Shown here: positions 22,383 through 29,124 of the stretch, one piece after another
Layout of the letters: every line of letters begins with the position of its first letter
Position numbering within the stretch: the first letter of the stretch is position 1
Assembly (NCBI GenBank): GCA_034433795.1
Contig: DAOUAE010000072.1
Location: 1 to 29,124, forward strand
Length of the DNA: 29,124 bases
Direction: 5' to 3'
Source: DAOUAE01 sp034433795
GTDB lineage: Bacteria; Chloroflexota; UBA6077; FW602-bin22; DAOUAE01
Position numbers and translations under genes: made by a program
The notes under the pieces: model-generated
Databases searched by the model: none
Seen by the model: only the letters and a program-made list of their open reading frames with translations
What the model was told of the DNA's origin: nothing

Positions 22383-23825
22383 ATGCAGACACACGTGACA
22401 CGGCGGCGCCTGCTACAAAGCGTACTCGTCCTAGCGGCCCTTGGACCATTGACGGCAGCCTGTGCGCCTGCCACGACTCCGACTCCAACTGCTCGCCCAA
22501 CCTCACCGGCAGGAGCCGCTCCTACACCAACGCCGATGGCCAAGTCCGCAGAGCAGCCCAAGACAGGGCCCACTGCGACACCAACGCCCCGGCCGGCCCC
22601 AGCTGCTACCTTTTCTTGGAAAGCACAGCAAGGTAAGAGCATCAGGGTGCTTCTCAATAAGCACCCGTGGCAGGCTGCCATTGAGCCACTCTTCCCAGAG
22701 TTCGAAACCCTAACTGGAGTTAAAATTATCCGCGAAGTGTACCCAGAAGATCAGTTCCGCCAGAAGGTGACTGTTGAGCTCACGGCGGGTACAGGTACTC
22801 TCGATGTCTTTATGTCAATGGTGGCCCAGGAGGGGCTGAAGTTCTATCGCGCAGGATGGTACGAGGTTCTTGACCCTTACTTGGCCAATGCCACGCTAAC
22901 GTTGCCGGAGTACGATGCAAAAGACTTCCAGAAAGCAGCATGGGATGCTGAGTTTGTGGAAGGCAAGTTAGTCGGGCTTCCCATTCAAGCAGAGACGGAG
23001 ATTGTCTATTACCGAAAAGATCTCTTCGAACAGGCGGGACTGAAACCACCGGCAACGCTGAACGACCTCGAAGCGGCGGCGAAGCAGTTTCACAAGCCTC
23101 CGGAGCGCTTCGGTATTGTTATGCGTGGCAAGCGCGCGGCGGCGACCTCGGTCTTCTCGAGTTTCCTGCACAACTTCGGCGGCGACTGGATGCAAAATGG
23201 TAAACCGGCGATCAATAGTCCGGAGGCGGTCCAGGCCTTTCGGTTCTACGGTGATCTGCTCCGGCTCTATGGCCCTCCTGGTTCGACCAACAACCACTGG
23301 TACGAGGCCAGCGCCATCTTCGCCCAGGGCAAGGCAGCCATGTACGTTGACTTTGATAGCTTGTTTAGTGTCGTTCTCGACCCAGAGAAGTCGCAGGTCA
23401 AAGGGAAGGTTGGATTTGCCCCCTTCCCTGCAGGGCCCAAGGCAAATTTACCCTCTGTTCCGGTGTGGGGGATTGCGCTTTCCCGCCAGTCGAAGAACAA
23501 AGAGGCCTCATGGTTCTTCCTCCAGTGGGCTACTACGAAGGAGCAAGTGCTTAAGGTGCTCTTGAAAGGAGTTCCTGGAGCACGGCAGTCGGCCTGGGAT
23601 CACCCCGAGTTCAAGAAGGCGGACATCCCGCTGGATTGGGTTGAGACACACGTTCAACAGATGAAGATCGGTTCTCCTAACTGGAACCCACCAGTAGTGG
23701 CTGTCTCCGAGGCTCGGGATATTATCGGGCAAGTCATTGTCACCGCGATCGAAGGCGGGGATGTGAAGGCTGCGGCGGACAAAGCCAACGCCGAACTCGA
23801 GGACCTTATCCGCCGGACACAGTAA
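22383..23825 (+). CDS. ABC sugar-importer substrate-binding lipoprotein
   Basis: A 480-residue family 1 extracellular solute-binding protein. The N-terminus THVTRRRLLQSVLVLAAL has a twin-arginine-like motif. The lipobox LTAAC puts the lipid-anchored Cys at position 27. A Thr/Pro-rich linker to about residue 75 leads to the binding domain. Family features include VKIIREVYPEDQFRQKV, a GTGTLDVFM strand, IVYYRKDLFEQAGLKPP and the hinge region AAMYVDFDSLFSVV; FAPFPAGPKANLPSVPVWGI and KEASWFFLQWATTKEQ are the usual C-terminal blocks. It would deliver a sugar or oligosaccharide to the two permeases encoded next. Codon use is less GC-rich than in the genes around it. Confidence 0.92.
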   Translation: MQTHVTRRRLLQSVLVLAALGPLTAACAPATTPTPTARPTSPAGAAPTPTPMAKSAEQPKTGPTATPTPRPAPAATFSWKAQQGKSIRVLLNKHPWQAAIEPLFPEFETLTGVKIIREVYPEDQFRQKVTVELTAGTGTLDVFMSMVAQEGLKFYRAGWYEVLDPYLANATLTLPEYDAKDFQKAAWDAEFVEGKLVGLPIQAETEIVYYRKDLFEQAGLKPPATLNDLEAAAKQFHKPPERFGIVMRGKRAAATSVFSSFLHNFGGDWMQNGKPAINSPEAVQAFRFYGDLLRLYGPPGSTNNHWYEASAIFAQGKAAMYVDFDSLFSVVLDPEKSQVKGKVGFAPFPAGPKANLPSVPVWGIALSRQSKNKEASWFFLQWATTKEQVLKVLLKGVPGARQSAWDHPEFKKADIPLDWVETHVQQMKIGSPNWNPPVVAVSEARDIIGQVIVTAIEGGDVKAAADKANAELEDLIRRTQ

Positions 23826-23841
23826 CCGTCGCTCGTGACCG

Positions 23842-24777
23842 ATGAGACCGGTATATCTCCTTTCCGACCCGGAGGCGGCAAGACGGGGTAAAGTGTGGCC
23901 CTCTCGCCTCTTCCACTGGCTGGATCGGTGGGCTGCCTGGATTTTGCCGGCGCCGGCGGTGGTAGTGATCCTTTTGCTCACCGCTTTTCCGGCCGTGTAC
24001 ACGCTCTACATGAGCACCCACGACTGGTTTGCCTCGAGTCTGACTCCTCCCCGCTTTATCGGCTTGGGCAACTATGTACGAATGCTGACACAGGACGAGC
24101 GATTTCTGAACGCAGTCTGGCGGACACTGCTCTTTACCGGTCTCGCCGTAGGGCTGGAGATGATCCTCGGGGTGGCTATCGCCGTCGTCTTCAACCGCGA
24201 CTTCCTTGGGCGGGGGCTGGTCCGGACCCTGTTGCTTTTACCGATGGTCGCTACTCCGGCAGCCATCGCTTTGGTCTGGGCGATGATGTACCATCCCACG
24301 CTGGGAGTGATTAATTACCTGGTGCAACTGCTCGGGTTCCCGCCCTTGGAATGGATCGCCAATCCCCGGACTGTCATTCCGGCTCTGGTCATCGTGGACG
24401 CCTGGGAATGGACGCCTCTCATCACCTTAATGGCCTTGGCCGGGCTTGCTGCCCTGCCCGCCGAACCGTATGAGTCAGCGGTGATCGACGGGGCCAGCGG
24501 CTGGCAAATCTTCTGGTTCATCACCCTGCCGCTCCTGCGGCCAACACTAATGGTAGCAGCGTTGTTCCGGACTATCGATGCACTCAAGACCTTTGACATT
24601 ATCTACATTATGACCCAGGGCGGACCCGGCTTCGCCTCGGAGACCCTCAACGTCTACATCTTCCAGACCGCTTTCCTGTATTTCCACATGGGCTATGCCT
24701 CTGCGCTCCTGGTGGCGCTCTTCGCCCTCGTCTTGAGCGTGAGCTTTATAGTCATTCGTCTGCGGAGGGCGGCATGA
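23842..24777 (+). CDS. ABC sugar-importer permease, MalF/UgpA type
   Basis: A 311-residue inner-membrane protein with about six transmembrane helices; the first is VVVILLLTAFPAVYTLYMST near residue 35. The EAA loop that docks the ATPase is YESAVIDGASGWQIFWFITL followed by PLLRP. It begins 16 bases after the binding-protein gene at an ATG with a weak ribosome site, so translation is probably coupled. It forms the heterodimeric channel with the next gene product. The last codons overlap the next ATG (ATGA). Confidence 0.92.
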   Translation: MRPVYLLSDPEAARRGKVWPSRLFHWLDRWAAWILPAPAVVVILLLTAFPAVYTLYMSTHDWFASSLTPPRFIGLGNYVRMLTQDERFLNAVWRTLLFTGLAVGLEMILGVAIAVVFNRDFLGRGLVRTLLLLPMVATPAAIALVWAMMYHPTLGVINYLVQLLGFPPLEWIANPRTVIPALVIVDAWEWTPLITLMALAGLAALPAEPYESAVIDGASGWQIFWFITLPLLRPTLMVAALFRTIDALKTFDIIYIMTQGGPGFASETLNVYIFQTAFLYFHMGYASALLVALFALVLSVSFIVIRLRRAA

Positions 24778-25649
24778 ACAACCCGCCTGCAATTCTTGTC
24801 ACAGACCATCTCATTGAGCGGCCCGCTGCTCGCCATCTGCGCCGACAGGTGCGAAGCTTGCTTTTCTATCTTTTGGTTTTGGCTATTGGTGCGCCGTTCC
24901 TGTTCGTGTTCCTCTGGATGGTGCTTGCTTCCTTCAAGACCCAGGTCCAGAATACTGCTTACCCGCCGGTGCTCATTTTCACACCGACACTGGAGAACTA
25001 TAAAACCGTTCTCCTTCGCAACCCGTTTCCCCAGTTCACTGTGAACTCCCTAGTAGTGGCCGTAGGCTCCACTATGCTGGGGCTCGTTCTTGGTCTGCCC
25101 GCAGCGTATAGTGTCGCGAGATTTCGTCAGACTGGCCTGGCGCTCGGAATCCTGGCAGCCCGGATGGCCCCAGGTATCAGCTACCTCATCCCATGGTTTA
25201 TTCTCTTTACCAAGCTTGGGCTGGTGGATACTTATCTTGCCCTTATTCTGACCCATCTGACCGTCGGGCTGCCGCTTATTCTCTGGACAATGATCGGCTT
25301 TTTCGAAGATATCCCGCGTGAAGTGGAGGAGGCTGCGCTGGTTGACGGGTGCTCGATCTTTGGGACTTTTTGGCGAATCGCCTTGCCTCTGACCCGACCG
25401 GGAATTGCAGCAGCAGCTATCCTTAGTTTTATCTTCTCCTGGAACAATTTCCTCTTCTCGGTTATTCTTTCTGGATCACAGACGCGGACGTTGCCGGTGG
25501 CGGTGTTCAATTTTATGTCCTACGAAGAGATCAATTGGGGTGGTTTGACAGCAGCTGCCACGCTGATCACTCTGCCGGTCCTCGTTCTGGTATTGTTTGT
25601 CCAGCGTGAGATCGTTCGTGGGCTGACTCTGGGTGCTATCAAAGGCTAA
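24774..25649 (+). CDS. ABC sugar-importer permease, MalG/UgpE type
   Basis: A 291-residue partner permease. After a cytoplasmic N-terminus, the first helix is LLFYLLVLAIGAPFLFVFLW. The EAA loop reads VEEAALVDGCSIFGTFWRIA followed by LPLTRPG. The characteristic FILFTKLGLVDTYLALILTH precedes it. It overlaps the MalF-type gene by 4 bases. No ATP-binding subunit (MalK/MsmK) follows, so the importer must borrow a shared ATPase encoded elsewhere, as many CUT1 systems do. The operon ends here; remnants of a transposase lie just beyond. Confidence 0.92.
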   Translation: MNNPPAILVTDHLIERPAARHLRRQVRSLLFYLLVLAIGAPFLFVFLWMVLASFKTQVQNTAYPPVLIFTPTLENYKTVLLRNPFPQFTVNSLVVAVGSTMLGLVLGLPAAYSVARFRQTGLALGILAARMAPGISYLIPWFILFTKLGLVDTYLALILTHLTVGLPLILWTMIGFFEDIPREVEEAALVDGCSIFGTFWRIALPLTRPGIAAAAILSFIFSWNNFLFSVILSGSQTRTLPVAVFNFMSYEEINWGGLTAAATLITLPVLVLVLFVQREIVRGLTLGAIKG

Positions 25650-25692
25650 GTTCTCTAGTGTTTGTGGAACATCGCGCCCTTATACAGGGTGA

Positions 25693-25708
25693 ATGACTAT
25701 GTAGTCAT
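25693..25708. repeat. 16-base palindrome after the importer operon
   Basis: ATGACTA at 25693-25699 pairs with TAGTCAT at 25702-25708 around TG. It lies 44 bases after the last permease stop and just outside the IS982-like remnant. It could be a regulatory or end sequence; there is no U-run to make it a terminator. Confidence 0.4.
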
Positions 25709-25714
25709 CGTTCA

Positions 25715-26340
25715 GATCGCGTCCAGGGGTCAAAGGGGTCTGGGCCAGGATTGTGGCGGCGGTGCGGGTCCAGTAAGCCTCAGAAGGATCTGGCGCTGTG
25801 GCGTGCCAGCCCCAGGTCCATGGTCAGTTCCCCTATCGTCATCTCGATCCGGTTGCGCCGCGCCACGGGGTGCCGCTCGGCCGGTGACAGCCGCCGGCGT
25901 TCAGCACGCCCCGGGTAAGCATAACCTGGATGCCCCGCACGGCCTGAGTCGCCACCCACGCCCGACTGGCAGGACCCTAGTCGAAGAGCTCGCCCCACGG
26001 AAGTGTGTCTGCTAGCAGGGCAGCGGCCACCGGCTGCTCGTCCACCACCGCGGAACGATCCCCAGGCGCAGACTGCATGCGGTCCGAGGTCGATCCGCAG
26101 GGCCAGGCGGACGCCAGAGAACCACGCGCCGTGGGTGGTATCGCGCTCCCAGCCTGCCCGGCTCGCTGAGCCGTGCGAGGAGGTGCTGGACCAAGGCGAT
26201 AGTCGGGACCTTGGTGCAGGTTGGGGCTGGTCCCGGGCAGCGGGGATTGGCACACTGCCCACCAGCACGTCGACTAAGACGACGGCGTGGACACCCAGGT
26301 CGGCCGGTGACCTCAAAGAGACAGGTCTCCACAGCCGCGA
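25715..26340 (-). pseudogene. IS982-like transposase remnant
   Basis: Pieces in changing frames on the minus strand follow the order of IS982-type DDE transposases. An N-terminal VHAVVLVDVLVGSVP and TIALVQHLLARLSEPG comes first. The centre has WPCGSTSDR and VVDEQPVAAALLADTLPWGE. The C-terminal block is NRIEMTIGELTMDLGLARHS, then GLL and a frame break. The whole covers about 630 bases, less than the 850-900 expected, so there are deletions as well as frameshifts. It is dead. The zone 26341-26492 shows nothing else. Confidence 0.55.
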
Positions 26341-26492
26341 GTGTTCTCTCACGCCTTCTCTGCTGGCGGAGGCCTCTCCTTGTCGCGCCAACTTATAGAG
26401 TGCGCTGGCCGGGTGCGGGTGGGCCAGACCACGGGCGCGGGGGCGCCGGCGGTCACAGCCACTCTTCGAGGCGGAAGTCGTCGGCGAAGGGA

Positions 26493-26882
26493 TTAACGTA
26501 AGGTCACGCCTTCCAGCGTCCGCTCGTTCTCGAAATCCTCGCTGAAGACAACCGGGACCTGGTAGAGGCGGGCCGTGGTCCACACCTGCGCGTGGTCACG
26601 TACCCCGCGGGCTGCCTCCAGAACGACTGCCGGCGTCACCTGTAGGACCGGCCATGTGGCGATATGTCGCTCCAGGGTGGTGTAGGCCCGCGGCACCGGA
26701 ATAGGGGGCCGGAGTCGGGTCGTAAGGACGCGGAAGAACTCGCCCAGCACCTGGGTGCTCACCGCAGCCCGCCGGGTCGGGGCCAGGGCACTGAGCACGG
26801 CCTCGGCCCGGACTGCTCTGTCCAGGGCGACGTCGTACGGATAGACCAGGAGGTTGGTGGCGATCAGGATCGCCACGGTCAC
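26493..26882 (-). CDS. PIN-domain toxin homologue lacking a catalytic Asp
   Basis: A VapC-like PIN protein of 129 residues if it starts at the GTG at 26882. The first strand, normally I-L-I-D-T-N-x-L-V-Y, reads AILIATNLLVYPYD, so the metal-binding Asp is Ala (codon GCC; one A-to-C change from GAC). The Glu in STQVLGEFFRVLT is kept. The usual W-D-A-x-I-W motif reads DHAQVWTTARL, so a second acid is displaced. The C-terminal VPVVFSEDFENER is normal. It is probably a catalytically dead toxin. Its antitoxin would lie upstream, where the IS607 element now ends, about 15 bases away. The gene may survive as a relic rather than as an active module. Confidence 0.72.
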   Translation of the reverse strand: MTVAILIATNLLVYPYDVALDRAVRAEAVLSALAPTRRAAVSTQVLGEFFRVLTTRLRPPIPVPRAYTTLERHIATWPVLQVTPAVVLEAARGVRDHAQVWTTARLYQVPVVFSEDFENERTLEGVTLR

Positions 26883-26898
26883 AGGGGACTCCCGCTCT

Positions 26899-26934
26899 CC
26901 CAAACCTACACAAATCCCTCCATGCAGGTTTGGG
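26899..26934 (-). ncRNA. Hairpin after tnpB: candidate 3' end of the omega RNA
   Basis: CCCAAACCT at 26899-26907 pairs perfectly with AGGTTTGGG at 26926-26934, 12 bases after the tnpB stop on the minus strand. TnpB guide RNAs are made from the 3' end of tnpB plus the adjoining element end, and finish with structured scaffold before the guide. The guide would be the flanking DNA beyond about 26896, which is the 5' end of the PIN toxin gene. Confidence 0.4.
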
Positions 26935-26945
26935 TTTGGGAGCTG

Positions 26946-28346
26946 TCATGCTCCGCATTTAATTTCCTGGCGGCTGGCGGCATGGCTGTCCACCCGCCCG
27001 CCGGCGGTCCCCGGCATCTCCCGGATGCCTAGACCGTCGAACCGCCAGGCCCGCCTGGTCCGGACGGCCACAGGGCCTCCCAGGCGGCCCGAGCAGGGCA
27101 CCTCACGCTTTGCCAGCACCCGCGCCAGGCCATTCAGGGCGGCGTTCTCGTCCCGGATGTGGCGCCTCCCGCAGCCCGGACAGGTCCACTCCCGCTCTTC
27201 GGGAGGAATTCCGCCTGGCGCCATACTCCCGCACGCGCTGCATGTCCGCGTCGTGCCGCGTTCCTCCCACTCGCCGTAGACCTTCCCGGACCGCGCCGCC
27301 GTCCACGCCAAGGTCTGCGTGAACCGCCCGATCAGGGACTGGTTGTTCATGGCCCGGCGCATCTTGGCGCTGATTCCGCCGCCGTGCGGCGTGTAGTCCC
27401 CCACGAACACCCCGTCGTACTCCCGGTACAGCCGGTTGGCCACCGTGCGCAGGTACACCTTCGTCTGCTCTCGGCGCACCCGCCACAGTTCGTCCAGCAC
27501 GGCATTCAGCTTCCGCCACCGCCGGGACGGCCGCCAGGACACCGACCCGTCGGGGCGGACCACCCGGACCGACTTCCGCCGGCACCGGTCCCGCAGCGAC
27601 TTCACCTCGTCAATCCGCCGGTCCAGGGCCTTCAGGAACCACGGGTTGGCGATCTCCGTCGCCACGCCGTCCGTGTCCACCCCGTACCCCAGGTTCTTGT
27701 GGTTCGGGTCGATGGCGATGATCCGGCCGATAGGCCGCGTGGCCGGAAGCGCCCGCTCTACGGTGAAGACGGCAGAGAAGATCCTCCCCTCCTTGGTGAT
27801 GCGCAGCTGCCGGACGATTTCATGACGAAACCAGTCCGGCAGCGGCTCGGCAAGCCGGACGGTGACGTGGACCTGCCGCCGCCGGCCCGAGTCGGGGTCC
27901 AGCGACTGGCCCAGGGACAGCTCCAGCACCCGGCCGCGCAGGGCATAGCCCTTCCAGGGCTCGTCGTACAGAAGCGAAAACCATTTCCGCTTCCAGGACC
28001 GGAACCGCGGCCAGCGGACTTCCCCGGCACGCTCCCCCCGGCGGCCCTTCTGGTATTCCCGGATGGCCCCGCTCAGCCGCAGGGCGGCGTTCTTCAGCAC
28101 TGACGAGTGGACCGTCCGCAGGAAAGGGAACTTCTGCTTCAAAGCGGGAATCCGGTCCCGCAGGCCCCGTTCGGTGTACAGAACGCGCGCCGCATCCGGA
28201 TCTTGGGTCTCACGGTACCGCTGCCGCAGCGCATTCGCCTCTTCCAGCAGGCGGTTGTAGAGCCAGTTGGCGATCCGGGATTGCCCGTCCAGCACCGCCG
28301 CGGTCTGCTCATCCACTTCCAGGCGCATCTTCAGGGCGGATCGCAT
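26946..28346 (-). CDS. tnpB: IS607-associated TnpB with rearranged RuvC-II site
   Basis: A 466-residue TnpB starting at the ATG at 28346, six bases after AAGGAGGC. RuvC-I Asp is D213 (IIAIDPNHKNLGYG). RuvC-III Asp is D399 (RHIRDENAALNGL). The zinc ribbon is CSACG (369-373) and CPGCG (389-393). At RuvC-II, where most TnpBs have V-V-V-E-D-L, this one reads GVFVGDYTPHGG: the Glu is Gly316, followed by D317. A Glu cluster occurs about 45 residues later, directly before the zinc ribbon (VYGEWEERGTT: E359, E361, E362). A group of TnpBs with G-D-V-S/T-P at this place and a Glu before T-x-x-x-C-S-x-C-G is known and is thought to use the relocated Glu. The gene appears intact. Confidence 0.9.
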   Translation of the reverse strand: MRSALKMRLEVDEQTAAVLDGQSRIANWLYNRLLEEANALRQRYRETQDPDAARVLYTERGLRDRIPALKQKFPFLRTVHSSVLKNAALRLSGAIREYQKGRRGERAGEVRWPRFRSWKRKWFSLLYDEPWKGYALRGRVLELSLGQSLDPDSGRRRQVHVTVRLAEPLPDWFRHEIVRQLRITKEGRIFSAVFTVERALPATRPIGRIIAIDPNHKNLGYGVDTDGVATEIANPWFLKALDRRIDEVKSLRDRCRRKSVRVVRPDGSVSWRPSRRWRKLNAVLDELWRVRREQTKVYLRTVANRLYREYDGVFVGDYTPHGGGISAKMRRAMNNQSLIGRFTQTLAWTAARSGKVYGEWEERGTTRTCSACGSMAPGGIPPEEREWTCPGCGRRHIRDENAALNGLARVLAKREVPCSGRLGGPVAVRTRRAWRFDGLGIREMPGTAGGRVDSHAASRQEIKCGA

Positions 28347-28950
28347 CGGCCGCCTCCTTCAGCCGCCGCATGACCTCCCGGTTCTTCCGGCTGCGGCTGC
28401 CGTACAGCCGGGCGGAGAAGACGGTGATGATCTCCAGCACATCCTGCACCAGCTCCTCTTCAAAGGACGCCTCCTCGGACGCGTTGATGATCACCACCTC
28501 CGTGCCGAAGTGCTCGCAGAGCGAGAAGACCAGTTCCGATCCGAATCGAAGCAGGCGGTCCTTGTGGGTGATGACCAACCGGCCCACCTGGCCGGTGCAA
28601 ATCCGGCGGATCAGCTCCCGCAGGCCGCGCTTGTGGTCGTTGAGGCCGGACCCCAGGTCCCGGATGACTTCGTACCGCCAGCCGTTGGCGGCGCAGAAGG
28701 TTTCCAGGAGGGCGACTTGGCGGTCTAGGTCGGCCTTCTGGTCATGGCTGGACACGCGGGCATAGGCGATGGTGATCCGGTCCTGCGGCTGCGGACGCCG
28801 CGGAACCAGACCGCGCAGCATGGCCAGGTCGTACCGGCGATGCCCGCCGGGCGTCCGTTCGGACCGGATCTTGCCCGCCGCCTCCCACCGGCGCAGGGTT
28901 TCGGCGGAGACGCCAAGTTCTCTGGCTGCCTTTCCGATGGAGACCTTCAT
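28309..28950 (-). CDS. tnpA: IS607 TnpA serine recombinase
   Basis: A 213-residue protein. Residues 1-45 form a MerR-type helix-turn-helix (SIGKAARELGVSAETLRRWE, then ERTPGGHRRY). The serine recombinase core follows, with the nucleophile in IAYARVSSHDQK (Ser67), the RLVITHKDRLLRFGSEL block and the long helix FEEELVQDVLEIITVFSARL. These enzymes insert IS607 elements through a circular intermediate with little target specificity. The start was placed at ATG 28950 rather than a TTG two codons before. A promoter at 28957-28985 would start the RNA at about the ATG itself, so the message may be leaderless. Confidence 0.93.
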   Translation of the reverse strand: MKVSIGKAARELGVSAETLRRWEAAGKIRSERTPGGHRRYDLAMLRGLVPRRPQPQDRITIAYARVSSHDQKADLDRQVALLETFCAANGWRYEVIRDLGSGLNDHKRGLRELIRRICTGQVGRLVITHKDRLLRFGSELVFSLCEHFGTEVVIINASEEASFEEELVQDVLEIITVFSARLYGSRSRKNREVMRRLKEAADAIRPEDAPGSG

Positions 28951-28956
28951 CCCCAA

Positions 28957-28985
28957 ATCCTACACGTTGTGAGTGGATATATCAA
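28957..28985 (-). promoter_or_regulatory. Promoter of the IS607 element
   Basis: On the minus strand TTGATA (28985-28980), a 17-base spacer, and TAGGAT (28962-28957). The -10 box ends 6 bases before the ATG of tnpA, so transcription should begin at or next to the start codon. The region is AT-rich compared with the surroundings and includes a small dyad around ATATC. Confidence 0.5.
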
Positions 28986-29067
28986 GATATGTTGGGGTTT
29001 TATCAGGGCTTTCCAGTTTTCTGAGCTTAGGCTATTCTTGGGTAGAAGGCCTTGCGGAGGTGGCGCC

Positions 29068-29124
29068 ATGCAGCAGAGCTTGCTCGCTGTCCTGGCGGCA
29101 ATCCCTGACCCCAGGGGCAGGCAC
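29068..29124 (+). CDS. ISAs1-type transposase, first 19 codons
   Basis: From the ATG at 29068, preceded by GGAGG, the frame reads MQQSLLAVLAAIPDPRGRH and runs off the window. The pattern L-x-x-L-x-x-I-P-D-P-R-x-R is the start of the N-terminal (DDE_Tnp_1-associated) domain of ISAs1/H-repeat transposases. Only the start is visible, so the family call is tentative. Confidence 0.6.
   Translation, partial: MQQSLLAVLAAIPDPRGRH

Larger units (their letters stand above)
26896..28965 (-). mobile_element. Complete IS607-type element (tnpA + tnpB)
   Basis: An intact serine recombinase gene and an intact tnpB overlap by 38 bases. IS607 elements have no terminal inverted repeats or target duplications, so the limits are estimates. 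I set them by a shared motif close to CCNAAA-N-CCTACAC (plus-strand sense) found at 26896-26911 and again at 28950-28965, in direct orientation. Confidence 0.75.

Noticed and set aside
26904..26958. Short minus-strand peptide MTAPKPKPAWRDLCRFG as a remnant antitoxin for the PIN toxin
   Set aside because: It lies in the hairpin and end region of the IS607 element, so the residues come from element sequence rather than from an antitoxin gene.

Overview
This is 29 kb of very GC-rich bacterial DNA, probably from a (thermophilic) member of the Chloroflexota or a near relative. That guess rests on the base composition, lipoproteins with long Thr/Pro linkers after the lipobox, and the mix of IS605, IS607, IS630, IS701, IS110 and ISNCY-like elements. 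I cannot fix the genus. No rRNA or tRNA gene was seen. Layout: 1-14.8 kb is an accessory region that works as a graveyard of mobile elements. Going rightward it holds: the end of an IS605-type tnpB (1-734) lying against the 3' end of a vapBC toxin-antitoxin pair; a frameshifted IS701-type transposase (1.6-2.9 kb); an operon on the minus strand of mntA, hepT and a collapsed helicase gene (5.2-3.1 kb); an IS605-type element with a broken tnpB (5.3-6.55 kb); an intact three-gene operon on the plus strand of DUF2997, an unknown protein and a coiled-coil protein with a nuclease-like C-terminus (6.6-8.3 kb); IS110 and IS5 remnants joined back to back (8.4-10.4 kb); a DUF433/DUF5615 toxin-antitoxin pair whose toxin has lost its N-terminus (10.5-11.3 kb); a two-repeat CRISPR remnant without cas genes (11.4-11.5 kb); an ISNCY-type element with an IS630 element nested in its right end (11.56-14.24 kb); and a decayed IS607 tnpA. 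From 15.1 to 21.9 kb the window looks like ordinary chromosome: an ammonium channel gene (amtB) followed by a 44-residue membrane peptide and a strong terminator, a GT4 glycosyltransferase, a type II NADH dehydrogenase, a lipoprotein with a clan-A glycoside hydrolase domain, and a small secreted acidic Glu/His-rich protein with its own terminator and an upstream dyad. From 22.3 to 25.65 kb a sugar-type ABC importer (binding lipoprotein and two permeases, no ATPase) sits behind a good sigma-70 promoter. Its base composition is visibly less GC-rich than its neighbours. From 25.7 kb to the end the DNA is mobile again: an IS982-like remnant, a PIN toxin that has lost its first catalytic aspartate, a complete IS607 element (tnpA and tnpB), and the first codons of an ISAs1-type transposase. 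Three themes stand out. Four toxin-antitoxin loci each abut a mobile element and three of them look damaged. Three different TnpB nucleases are present; the intact IS607 one lacks the usual RuvC-II glutamate and carries candidate replacements about 45 residues downstream. Several transposase genes are broken by single-base changes at homopolymers, which suggests either recent inactivation or sequencing error. The DUF2997/unknown/coiled-coil operon is the best candidate for an undescribed system.
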